Origin: Mesobacterium_A sp034670065
GTDB lineage: Bacteria > Pseudomonadota > Alphaproteobacteria > Rhodobacterales > Rhodobacteraceae
Assembly (NCBI GenBank): GCA_034670065.1
Contig: JAXMOG010000001.1
Coordinates: 434,001-498,000 of the forward strand
Direction: 5' to 3'
DNA length: 64,000 bases
Each line of letters starts with the position of its first letter. Position 1 is the stretch's first letter. Below the pieces are notes generated by a model. That model ran no database searches. It was not told the origin of the DNA and was given only the letters and a program-made list of their open reading frames with translations. Position numbers and translations under genes: made by a program. Of this stretch, positions 34,873 through 43,104 are shown piece by piece.

Positions 34873-35714
34873 CCGATCCAACGTTACGCCGTATTGCAGA
34901 GGCGCTGGAGCGGATGGCCCCCGCTCCGCTGCCTGCGCCAGACTACGCCGCAGAGGCCTTTGTCTGGCACACAGAGCCTGACCGGTTGGATCCGGTGACA
35001 GACATCAGCCGGGTGGACCTGTCGCTGCTGGTGGGCATTGATCGCAGCCGCGACACCCTGCTGGCCAACACGCGCCAGTTCGCCGAAGGCATGCCTGCCA
35101 ACAATGCCCTGCTTTGGGGCGCGCGGGGCATGGGCAAATCCAGTATCGTCAAAGCGGTGCATGCCGCCGTGCGCGCTGAAGGGCACGATTTGAAGATCGT
35201 CGAATTGCAGCGCGAGGATCTGCCCAGCGTGTCACGTCTGTTGAACATGCTGCGCGAACGGCCCGATCTGCGTTTCTTGTTGTTCTGCGATGACCTCAGC
35301 TTCAGCCATGACGATCAGCACTATAAATCACTGAAAGCCGTGCTGGACGGCGGGATCGAAGGACGCCCGAATAACGTTTTGTTTTACGCCACGTCCAACC
35401 GTCGTCACCTGATGCCACGGGATATGATCGAGAACGAACGTTCCTCGGCCATCAACCCGGCGGAGGCTGTGGAAGAAAAAGTATCGCTGTCTGATCGGTT
35501 TGGTCTCTGGCTGGGCTTCCACCCGTGTAACCAGGATGAGTATCTGGCGATGATCGACGGCTATTGCCAAGCGCATGGCGTCGAGGTGGACGCCGAAACC
35601 CTGCGGGCCGAAGCGATCGAATGGCAAGCCACACGGGGCGCGCGTTCAGGCCGAGTGGCATGGCAATTCTTCGTCGATCTGGCAGGACGGCACGGCGTTA
35701 AGATCGCGTTTTAA
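34869..35714 (+). CDS. DUF815 family AAA+ ATPase
   Basis: The 281-residue protein has a Walker A motif in LLWGARGMGKSSIVKA and a Walker B-like FLLFCDDLSF, with the sensor region NVLFYATSNRRHLMPR, all typical of DUF815. The cellular role is not established. It starts with GTG overlapping the tatC stop, so it is coupled to tatABC here. In most Rhodobacterales I know, serS-surE-pcm-nlpD follows tatC, so this is a rearranged context. Confidence 0.85.
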   Translation: MTDPTLRRIAEALERMAPAPLPAPDYAAEAFVWHTEPDRLDPVTDISRVDLSLLVGIDRSRDTLLANTRQFAEGMPANNALLWGARGMGKSSIVKAVHAAVRAEGHDLKIVELQREDLPSVSRLLNMLRERPDLRFLLFCDDLSFSHDDQHYKSLKAVLDGGIEGRPNNVLFYATSNRRHLMPRDMIENERSSAINPAEAVEEKVSLSDRFGLWLGFHPCNQDEYLAMIDGYCQAHGVEVDAETLRAEAIEWQATRGARSGRVAWQFFVDLAGRHGVKIAF

Positions 35715-35724
35715 CCGCGATCTT
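35700..35724 (+). terminator. Hairpin at the end of the DUF815 gene
   Basis: A perfect nine-base stem AAGATCGCG / CGCGATCTT encloses the stop codon in its loop. There is no T-run, so it may act as an mRNA end-protecting hairpin or a weak terminator. A second smaller stem (CTTGTC / GACAAG, 35744-35762) follows, before the convergent phoB end. Confidence 0.4.
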
Positions 35725-35806
35725 GCTTCGCTTACCCAGCTATCTTGTCACCGACGAGACAAGTTAGCGACGTGAGCACAATGGCTTTTGGAAACTTGGT
35801 GCTGGG

Positions 35807-36496
35807 TTAACCCAACGCATACCCCGACCCACGCACCGTGCGCAGCGGATCATCCCCGCCGTTTTGGCACAATGCTTTGCGCAACCGTCCGATATGCACG
35901 TCTACGGTCCGGGTATCGACATAGATGTCACGGCCCCAGACACGGTCCAGCAATTGTTCACGAGACCACACGCGGCCGGGCTTTTCCATAAACGTGGCCA
36001 ACAGGCGGAATTCGGTTGGGCCCAGCTTTAGCGAGGCGTCGGCGCGTGTCACCTTGTGAGTTTCCGCATCCAGAATGATGTCATCATACTGCAGGCGTTC
36101 CCCCACGGTCGACGGGCGAGACCGGCGCAATTGCGCCCGCACACGCGCCATCAATTCGATCACCGAGTAGGGTTTGACCACATAGTCATCAGCGCCGGTT
36201 TCCAAGCCACGCACGCGGTCCACCTCTTCAGAACGGGCCGACAGCATGATCACCGGGATTGCCCGCGTTTCAGACCGCATCTTCAGCTGCCGGCAAACTT
36301 CGATGCCCGAAACATTGGGCAGCATCCAGTCCAGCACGATCACATCTGGCTGTTCTTCTTCTACCAATAGCAGCGCTGCCTCGCCATCCTCGGCGCGGGC
36401 CACATGAAAGCCCTCGGCTTCCAGATTATAGCTGAGCACTTCGCGCTGTGCCGCCTCGTCTTCGACGACCAGAACCGTGGGTTGTCCCGTTGACAT
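35807..36496 (-). CDS. phoB: Phosphate regulon response regulator PhoB
   Basis: The 229-residue OmpR-type regulator has the receiver domain with phospho-acceptor aspartate in VIVLDWMLPN, switch residues in VIMLSARSEE and the lysine in DDYVVKPYS, then a winged-helix DNA-binding domain ending SREQLLDRVWGRDIYVDTRTVDVHIGRLRKAL (C-terminal third). Phosphorylated by PhoR under phosphate starvation, it activates pstS and other PHO-box genes. It is the last gene of the pst operon, four bases after phoU. Confidence 0.95.
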   Translation of the reverse strand: MSTGQPTVLVVEDEAAQREVLSYNLEAEGFHVARAEDGEAALLLVEEEQPDVIVLDWMLPNVSGIEVCRQLKMRSETRAIPVIMLSARSEEVDRVRGLETGADDYVVKPYSVIELMARVRAQLRRSRPSTVGERLQYDDIILDAETHKVTRADASLKLGPTEFRLLATFMEKPGRVWSREQLLDRVWGRDIYVDTRTVDVHIGRLRKALCQNGGDDPLRTVRGSGYALG

Positions 36497-36499
36497 GGC

Positions 36500-37231
36500 T
36501 TATCCTTCGGACTCATCCAAGTTGAGCGAATGCGCAACATCGGTCGACGTCACATCATGTTTGGGGCGGCTTTCATCCGGCTTTTCACCCGTCACCAGGA
36601 ACACCACCTGTTCGGCGATCGAGGTCACATGGTCGCCCATACGTTCGATATTCTTGGCGATGAAATGTAGGTGCATGCAGGCCGTGATGTTGCGCGGGTC
36701 TTCCAACATGAAGGTCAGAAATTCGCGGAACATTGCGTTGTACATCTGATCCACGTCCTGATCGCGTTCGATCACATCGCGTGCTTTCACTTCGTCACGT
36801 TGAATATAGGAATCCAGCGCGTCTTTCAGCATCAGTTCCACTTCGCGTGCCATGCGGCGCAACGAGGGGCCTGCACCGCTGACAGCGGGCATATGCACCA
36901 AGACACCTGTGCGTTTTGCCAGGTTTTTGGACAGATCACCGATCCGTTCAAGGTTGGCAGAAATGCGCATGACCGACAGAACGATCCGCAGATCAGTGGC
37001 TGTTGGCGCGCGAATGGCGATCACGCGTGCGGCCTCTTCGTTCAGCAGTTCTTCCAAGTCGTCGATCAGCTTGTCGTTCTGACGTACCTGATCGGCAAGT
37101 TCTTCGTCACGATCTGCCAAAGCTTTGGCAGCGTCGCGGATGGCGGTTTCAACCAAGCCACCCATTTTCATGATCTGGGCCTGAATACCTTCCAGATCCC
37201 GATCAAAGGCTGAGGCAATATGCTGTTGCAT
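36500..37231 (-). CDS. phoU: Phosphate signalling regulator PhoU
   Basis: The 243-residue protein contains two PhoU three-helix repeats with metal-binding E/D-rich patterns (ANLERIGDLSKNLAKR and AKNIERMGDHVTSIAEQ). PhoU connects the Pst transporter to PhoR and restrains phosphate uptake. I start at the ATG at 37231 (MQQHIASAFD); the extension to 37366 lies inside pstB and is spurious. It lies between pstB and phoB. Confidence 0.94.
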   Translation of the reverse strand: MQQHIASAFDRDLEGIQAQIMKMGGLVETAIRDAAKALADRDEELADQVRQNDKLIDDLEELLNEEAARVIAIRAPTATDLRIVLSVMRISANLERIGDLSKNLAKRTGVLVHMPAVSGAGPSLRRMAREVELMLKDALDSYIQRDEVKARDVIERDQDVDQMYNAMFREFLTFMLEDPRNITACMHLHFIAKNIERMGDHVTSIAEQVVFLVTGEKPDESRPKHDVTSTDVAHSLNLDESEG

Positions 37232-37241
37232 TGTAATATCC

Positions 37242-38039
37242 TTAACCGATCCGGCCCGTGATGTAGCTTTCGGTACGCGGGTCTTCGGGGTTGGTGAAAA
37301 TCTTTCCGGTTTCGCCGTATTCCACCAGGTGACCCAAGTGGAAAAAGGCAGTCTTTTGGCTGACACGCGCCGCCTGCTGCATCGAGTGGGTGACGATTAC
37401 AACCGAATAGCTTGCGCGCAATTCGTCGATCAGTTCTTCCACCTGCGCGGTTGCAATCGGATCCAGCGCGGAACAGGGTTCGTCCATCAACAGAACTTCG
37501 GGCTCTGTCGCCACGGCGCGGGCAATGCACAAACGCTGTTGTTGCCCACCTGACAAGCCAGTGCCGGGGGCATCCAACCGGTCTTTGACCTCATCCCAGA
37601 TCGCGGCGCGGCGCAGTGACCGTTCGACGATATCGTCCAAGTCAGCCTTGTTTTTGAACAACCCGTGAATGCGCGGGCCATAGGCGATATTGTCGAAAAT
37701 CGACTTGGGAAACGGGTTCGGCTTTTGGAACACCATACCAACTTTGGCGCGCAATTGCACCGGATCGACTTTCTTGTCGTAGATGTCTTCGTTGTCGATC
37801 TGGATGCTGCCTTCAACCCGGCAGATGTCGATCGTGTCGTTCATCCGGTTCAAGCAGCGCAGAAAGGTCGATTTCCCACAGCCCGACGGCCCGATAAATG
37901 CCGTAACGGTCTTGTCTTCGATATCAACATTCACGTCTTTGATGGCATGGTTGCTGCCGTAATAAACCTGAACATCGTGCGCGGCGATTTTAACGTCTGT
38001 CACCTCGGTGGCCCTTTTCGAATATGGCGCATCGTACAT
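37242..38039 (-). CDS. pstB: Phosphate ABC transporter ATPase PstB
   Basis: The 265-residue ATPase powers PstSCA. It has Walker A GPSGCGKSTFLRCLNRMND, signature LSGGQQQRLCIARAVA and Walker B VLLMDEPCSALDPI, all PstB-specific. The N terminus has an extra stretch of about 15 residues. It follows pstA by 17 bases. Confidence 0.97.
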   Translation of the reverse strand: MYDAPYSKRATEVTDVKIAAHDVQVYYGSNHAIKDVNVDIEDKTVTAFIGPSGCGKSTFLRCLNRMNDTIDICRVEGSIQIDNEDIYDKKVDPVQLRAKVGMVFQKPNPFPKSIFDNIAYGPRIHGLFKNKADLDDIVERSLRRAAIWDEVKDRLDAPGTGLSGGQQQRLCIARAVATEPEVLLMDEPCSALDPIATAQVEELIDELRASYSVVIVTHSMQQAARVSQKTAFFHLGHLVEYGETGKIFTNPEDPRTESYITGRIG

Positions 38040-38056
38040 GGTCGTGCCCCCCTCAA

Positions 38057-39388
38057 TTACCAGCGACGCTCAAAGCGGCGACGCAGAATGATGGCGATGA
38101 TGTTCATGGTCAGCAAGAACAACAACAAGATGATGATACCGCCCCAGGCCTTGTCATAGAAGCTTGAGTCTGCTCGTGCAGCCCAGGTGTAGATTTGTGC
38201 CGGCATCGCAGAGTTCGGTTCGACAAAACCATCCAGCAAACCGTCTGGATAGCCACGGGCCACAAAGCCCACCATCCCGATCAGCAGCAACGGTGCGGTT
38301 TCCCCCAGCGCCTGTGCCAGACCAATGATTGTTCCGGTCAAGATGCCGGGCATGGCCAAGGGCAGCACGTGGTGGAACACGGCCTGCATCTTGGATGCCC
38401 CCACCCCCAACGCGGCGTCGCGGATAGACGGTGGCACTGACTTTAGGGAAGCACGGGTGGAAATGATGATGGTTGGCAATGTCATCAGCGTCAGCACAAG
38501 CCCACCGACCAAAGGTGCGGATTGCGGCAGGTGCATGAACTGAATGAACACAGCCAGACCAAGAATACCAAACACGATAGACGGAACCGCCGCCAGATTG
38601 GAGATGTTCACTTCGATCAGATCCGTGAACCGGTTCTGTGGCGCGAATTCTTCCAGATAGATGGATGCAGCAACCCCGATGGGCAGCGACAAGAACAACA
38701 CCACCAGCATCATGTAGAACGACCCAACAACAGATGCCCCGATACCAGCGCCACCTGGGTTGTCCACGCCGGAGTCTGCCCCGGTGATGAAAGTCCAGTT
38801 GAAGGCGCTTTTCAGGATACCCGCATCGTGCAGCGCGTCGACCAGATCAAGGTCTGTGGCTTTCAGAAAGCGGCTGTCTTCCAGCGTGTCACGCGTGACC
38901 CGGCCATTGAAATACCCGTCTACGCGAGAGGATGCAGGTAGGCTGAAGGCAATATCTTTGCCCAGATCGTTTTGGTTTTCGCGGTAGTATTCGCGAATGG
39001 TTCCCCCGACCTTGCCCAAAATACGTTGCAGCGCAGCTTCGTCAAAAGCCACCTGAACACCGCTGTCTGTCAGCTGTTTCTGCAAAGACGCGTTGAACAG
39101 CTTCTGATAGGCCTTTGTCTTAAAGAGCTCTTTTTCAGATGCGTTGAACTCTGTCGTGTTGAGCGAAAAGTCCACTTCCACCACGGTGCGGGTGAAAGCC
39201 GGTGTCCCGGAGCGCACGATCGTGAACGCCAGCACCGCCAGAAAAGACAGGCCAATCAGAATGGCGATACGGCCATACATCTTGAACCGGGCTTCGGACG
39301 CATTGCGCTTACGTGTTCGGGCATCCAGTTGATGAAGCGATGTTTTAGGCTTGCGCGGAGCCGAGCTATGCATGCTTGCGTCGGTCAT
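38057..39388 (-). CDS. pstA: Phosphate ABC transporter permease PstA (long form)
   Basis: At 443 residues this is much longer than E. coli PstA (296). The C-terminal half is the MetI-type permease with GGIGASVVGSFYMMLVV, SIYLEEFAPQNRF and the EAA loop region RDAALGVGASKMQAVFHHVLP. The N-terminal half, with one membrane helix and a large predicted periplasmic part, fits the DUF3333 extension of alphaproteobacterial PstA. Its ATG overlaps the pstC stop (ATGA). Confidence 0.93.
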   Translation of the reverse strand: MTDASMHSSAPRKPKTSLHQLDARTRKRNASEARFKMYGRIAILIGLSFLAVLAFTIVRSGTPAFTRTVVEVDFSLNTTEFNASEKELFKTKAYQKLFNASLQKQLTDSGVQVAFDEAALQRILGKVGGTIREYYRENQNDLGKDIAFSLPASSRVDGYFNGRVTRDTLEDSRFLKATDLDLVDALHDAGILKSAFNWTFITGADSGVDNPGGAGIGASVVGSFYMMLVVLFLSLPIGVAASIYLEEFAPQNRFTDLIEVNISNLAAVPSIVFGILGLAVFIQFMHLPQSAPLVGGLVLTLMTLPTIIISTRASLKSVPPSIRDAALGVGASKMQAVFHHVLPLAMPGILTGTIIGLAQALGETAPLLLIGMVGFVARGYPDGLLDGFVEPNSAMPAQIYTWAARADSSFYDKAWGGIIILLLFLLTMNIIAIILRRRFERRW

Positions 39389-40857
39389 TCGTACTGCTCC
39401 CGATATTTGCGCACGATGAAGAGTGCAAAGACGTTCAGACCCAGGGTGAGAACGAACAGTGTCATGCCAAGGGCGAAGGCCACCAATGCTTCGGGGCTGG
39501 CGAAATCGGCATCCCCCGTCAGCTGTGAAACGATCTTGGCCGTCACGGTTGTCATGGCGTCAAAGGGGTTCATGCTAAGCCGGGCAGCGGCCCCTGCCCC
39601 CAGGACCACAATCATGGTTTCGCCGATAGCGCGGGACGCCGCCAGCAAAACCGCACCAACGATCCCTGGCAAGGCGGCTGGCAGAACCACCTGCTTGATC
39701 GTTTCCGACTGCGTTGCGCCCAGGCCATAAGACCCGTCACGCATGGACTGTGGCACGGCGTTGATGATGTCGTCTGACAATGACGACACGAAGGGGATCA
39801 ACATAACCCCCATCACCAGTCCGGCGGTCATGACCGCCGTGCCGGCCTGCATCCAGCCAAGACCGTCTTTGCCAAACACAGAGACCAGCAGCGGTCCAAC
39901 CGTCAACAGGGCGAACAGGCCGTAGACAATGGTTGGGATACCGGCCAGCAGCTCTAGCAAGGGCTTGGCAACAGAGCGGGTTTTGGAGGATGCGTATTCA
40001 GACAAGTAGATGGCAGAGAACAACCCGACAGGCACCGCAACAATCAGCGCAACAACCGAGATGTAGAACGTACCCCACAACAGCGGCAGTACCCCCAGTT
40101 CCGACAGACCACCGCGCCCCGAAAAGCTGGGCGCCCATTTGGTGCCAAAGAAGAAGTCGGTCCAAGAGTACAGCTTGAAGAATTCGTAAGTGTTGAAGAT
40201 CAGCGACAAGACAATGCCAAGTGTCGTCAGTACGGCAATGGATGCCGCTGCGATCAGCAATGCGCGGATGGCATTTTCAACCACGTTGCGAGCGCGGAAA
40301 TCCTTGGTGGTTTCGCGGAAGCCCCAAATGGCCCCCAACAGCGCCAGTCCGATGACGCCGATCGCCATGTAACGGCGCCCCGCCAAGTTCATGGAGCGAT
40401 ATTCCTGCGCGGCCCGCAACACCGGTTGAGTGATTTGCGAAGTGATAATCTGGCCAGCATCTTTCAAACGTTGCGTGATGTCCGTGACATCCGCCCGTGC
40501 GTTGTTCACGAAATCTTCGTCCAGCAAACCGGCGCCGATTGCGTTTTCCAGACCCTCGGCTGTGCGGCGTACCTCTGCCATCACCAGTCCACGGCTGGAG
40601 CTTTCGGGAACGACAGTGTCAGGTATCATCTCGGACACGACCGAATTGATGTAAAACGGTTGCGCCAGAAGCCATATGACCAAAAGGAACAAGGCAGGTA
40701 TGGCCGCCTTCAGCGCGACGTTGCTGCCATAGTACGAGGGCAAAGAATGAAGATCGCGGCTGTCACCGCCTGCGCTTTGCAAAGCCCGGATGCGACCCAG
40801 CACGTAGCCCGCCGCCGCAATTCCGAGCACGATCAGGAAAAGCCAAAGTAATGGCAT
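39385..40857 (-). CDS. pstC: Phosphate ABC transporter permease PstC (long form)
   Basis: The 490-residue protein has a MetI-type permease in its C-terminal part (YISVVALIVAVPVGLFSAIYLSEYAS; SYGLGATQSETIKQVVLPAALPGI) and an extended N-terminal region with further membrane helices, matching the long PstC form (DUF3708-type N terminus). It pairs with PstA to form the phosphate channel. A strong intercistronic hairpin separates it from pstS. Confidence 0.93.
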   Translation of the reverse strand: MPLLWLFLIVLGIAAAGYVLGRIRALQSAGGDSRDLHSLPSYYGSNVALKAAIPALFLLVIWLLAQPFYINSVVSEMIPDTVVPESSSRGLVMAEVRRTAEGLENAIGAGLLDEDFVNNARADVTDITQRLKDAGQIITSQITQPVLRAAQEYRSMNLAGRRYMAIGVIGLALLGAIWGFRETTKDFRARNVVENAIRALLIAAASIAVLTTLGIVLSLIFNTYEFFKLYSWTDFFFGTKWAPSFSGRGGLSELGVLPLLWGTFYISVVALIVAVPVGLFSAIYLSEYASSKTRSVAKPLLELLAGIPTIVYGLFALLTVGPLLVSVFGKDGLGWMQAGTAVMTAGLVMGVMLIPFVSSLSDDIINAVPQSMRDGSYGLGATQSETIKQVVLPAALPGIVGAVLLAASRAIGETMIVVLGAGAAARLSMNPFDAMTTVTAKIVSQLTGDADFASPEALVAFALGMTLFVLTLGLNVFALFIVRKYREQYE

Positions 40858-40900
40858 GTGCCCCCCACGGTTCTGTTTTCAAAATCACCTAAAAGGAAGT

Positions 40901-40925
40901 AGGGGCGGCGTATCCTGCCGCCCCT
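40901..40925 (-). terminator. Intercistronic hairpin between pstS and pstC
   Basis: A perfect nine-base stem, AGGGGCGGC with GCCGCCCCT around a seven-base loop, lies between the pstS stop and the pstC start on the minus strand, followed by CTTCCTTTT. It probably protects the pstS transcript or terminates partially, giving more binding protein than permease. Confidence 0.6.
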
Positions 40926-40948
40926 GTCGATTGGGTTACCCCGTTCGT

Positions 40949-41989
40949 TTACATGGTTTCTTCGCCATCGATGGCAGCTTGCGTTACCGCCAGCTCAGGA
41001 TCGGACACCAGGCCATAGTTGGCCAATGGGCCGTCTGGGCCTGCCAGCTCGTCAGCGACGAAGAACTGAGCGTATTCTTTCAGACCTGGGATCACGCCGA
41101 TGTGGGCTTTCTTTACGTAGAAGAACAGCGGACGCGAGACAGGGTATTCGCCGGTCGAGATGCTCTCGGTGGACGGCGCGATGCCGGACATGGTGGCAAC
41201 TTTCAGTTTGTCCTGGTTGTTCTCGTAGAACGCCAGACCAAAGATGCCGATGCCGTTTTCGTTGGCGTCGATACGGGCCAGAGTTTCGGTGTAGTCGCCA
41301 TCGATATCAACCGATTTGCCATCGGTACGAACAGCGATACATTCGCCTTCTGCGGCTTTTTTCTTGGCTTTTTCGTCACCTTCAGCGGCTTCGAGGAACT
41401 TCTCGAAAGCACCGGTGGCTTCACAACCTGCCAACAGAACCTTGTCTTCGAACACTTCGCGGGTGCCGTGCTTGGTGCCCGGAATGAACGCGGCGATTTC
41501 AACGGCCGGAAGGTCTGCATTGAAGTCGGACCAAGTGTTGTAGGGGTTGTCGACGATTTCGCCACCAACCAGAACCTTGGCACCCAAAGCATTGAAGATG
41601 TCGGATGGGTCAAACGCGTCAAACGCAGGGCCGTTTTGCTGCGAAGCAAAGACGATACCATCATAGCCGATGCGGACTTCGATGATGTCGGTCACGCCGT
41701 TTGCGGCGCAGGCTTTGATTTCTTTTTCGCGGATTTTGCGCGAAGCATTTGCAACGTCGATGGTGTTTTCACCAACGCCTTCGCAGAAGCGCTTCAGGCC
41801 TGCGGACGAGCCACCGGATTCAACAACCGGTGTTGGGTAATCTGTGTTTTCGCCAAAAGCTTCGGCAACGATCGAAGCATAGGGAAGAACGGTCGAAGAA
41901 CCGGCAACTTGCACGTTGTCACGGGCAAGAGCAGCAGTTGCAGAAACAGCAACGATCGCCAGAGCGGAGGCGGTCAGTTTGACGGACAT
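40949..41989 (-). CDS. pstS: Periplasmic phosphate-binding protein PstS
   Basis: The 346-residue protein has a signal peptide (VKLTASALAIVAVSATAALA) and the phosphate-binding pattern QVAGSSTVLPYASIVAEAF, ESGGSSAGLKRFCEG, and NASRKI. It captures phosphate in the periplasm for PstCA. It is the first gene of the minus-strand pst-pho operon, 77 bases downstream of the PHO box. Confidence 0.95.
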   Translation of the reverse strand: MSVKLTASALAIVAVSATAALARDNVQVAGSSTVLPYASIVAEAFGENTDYPTPVVESGGSSAGLKRFCEGVGENTIDVANASRKIREKEIKACAANGVTDIIEVRIGYDGIVFASQQNGPAFDAFDPSDIFNALGAKVLVGGEIVDNPYNTWSDFNADLPAVEIAAFIPGTKHGTREVFEDKVLLAGCEATGAFEKFLEAAEGDEKAKKKAAEGECIAVRTDGKSVDIDGDYTETLARIDANENGIGIFGLAFYENNQDKLKVATMSGIAPSTESISTGEYPVSRPLFFYVKKAHIGVIPGLKEYAQFFVADELAGPDGPLANYGLVSDPELAVTQAAIDGEETM

Positions 41990-42065
41990 TTTGGAGAAGC
42001 TCCTGTAAGAGAATGATCATCCCCACGATGATCTCTGTCGTGTCACTACGCAGTGCGTGCTTAGC

Positions 42066-42098
42066 TTTTGTGACAGCTACGTAACAGTTTCATGACAA
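42066..42098 (-). promoter_or_regulatory. PHO box upstream of pstS: three tandem 11-bp half sites
   Basis: On the minus strand three contiguous 11-base units read TTGTCATGAAA, CTGTTACGTAG and CTGTCACAAAA, matching the CTGTCAT-type direct repeat bound by PhoB. Three rather than two units fits cooperative PhoB binding. The surrounding 386-base gap (41990-42375) holds no gene; its other half, nearer the FkbM gene, is AT-rich with no clear motif. Confidence 0.75.
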
Positions 42099-42375
42099 CG
42101 CCGGTTCTTTGCGCAAAAAAGCGAAAAAATTGAAATTTCTCTTTTCTAACAGCTGGTTATTGAAGGGCTTTCGGACCTTCCTTCACCACACCCATTTGGC
42201 AAGTTAGCGTTATCTGCACAATTTCAATAACTTATCGGACATCACTCTAAACATCCCACAACGATGGCCGCCCAAGTTGACCTTACGTTGCCTGTGAAAG
42301 GTTGGCCTTTCTGCCCATGCTCTTGCCTGATTTTGCCGTAAATCCACCGGGTTGATTGGCCATCAATGCAGCAAC

Positions 42376-43104
42376 ATGACCCAACAGGTTGGCCCGATGC
42401 CCGAACAAACCGAATTTCCCCATATCGCCGCGGCGCAGTGCCTTGGCGTCAAAGTCCCCGAATCCCCGTTTTTGAACGAACGCCGGATCGAACGGATCAA
42501 TGCCGCGCGGTACGAAGGCCAAGAGATCAGCGGCGCATTGGCTGTCACACGGCCTGGCGACCGCGTTCTGGAAATGGGTGCAGGTCTGGGTATTGTCGGG
42601 GCCGTGGTTGCAAAGAACCGTGCGCCTGTGACCTTACGCGCCTTTGAAGCCAACCCAAACCTGCTGCCCCATATCGAAGAACTGTATGCGGTGAATGCCC
42701 TACCCGATGCCGCCATCACGCAAAAGGTGCTGTTGTCTGCCCCCCAAATCCCCAACAGCGTGACATTCTATTTGCGCAACAGCTTCCTTGGGTCGTCCTT
42801 GCATGACAGCGCCCTACCGACAGAGCCGGTTCAGGTACGGACATGCGATTTCAACCTCTACTGCGCAGGGTTTCAGCCCGATGTTTTATTGATTGATATC
42901 GAAGGGGGCGAGATGGAGTTGCTGAATGATGCCGATCTGTCGGATATTCGCGCCATCGTCATAGAATTTCATCCAGACCATTATGGCATCGACGGGATGC
43001 GTCATTGCAAACGGCTTCTGCAAATGGCCGGTTTCACCAAATTGCCCGAACACTGCACACGCACCGTCTGGACCATGGAGCGCCTTCCGGATCCTGCCGA
43101 ATGA
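42376..43104 (+). CDS. FkbM-family methyltransferase, second locus
   Basis: The SAM motif is VLEMGAGLGIVG, with FEANPNLLPHIEELYAVNAL and the C-terminal LLIDIEGGEMELL and VIEFHP, as in the FkbM protein at 13550. I start at the ATG at 42376; an ATG at 42397 is also possible. It is coupled by ATGA to the glycosyltransferase that follows. The pair sits on the opposite strand to the phosphate regulon and splits phoR from pstS, suggesting insertion. Substrate unknown, probably a glycan. Confidence 0.8.
   Translation: MTQQVGPMPEQTEFPHIAAAQCLGVKVPESPFLNERRIERINAARYEGQEISGALAVTRPGDRVLEMGAGLGIVGAVVAKNRAPVTLRAFEANPNLLPHIEELYAVNALPDAAITQKVLLSAPQIPNSVTFYLRNSFLGSSLHDSALPTEPVQVRTCDFNLYCAGFQPDVLLIDIEGGEMELLNDADLSDIRAIVIEFHPDHYGIDGMRHCKRLLQMAGFTKLPEHCTRTVWTMERLPDPAE

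Noticed and set aside
40856..42016. Plus-strand 386-codon frame opposite pstS
   Set aside because: It is an antisense frame created by codon bias; pstS on the other strand has full family motifs and a signal peptide.
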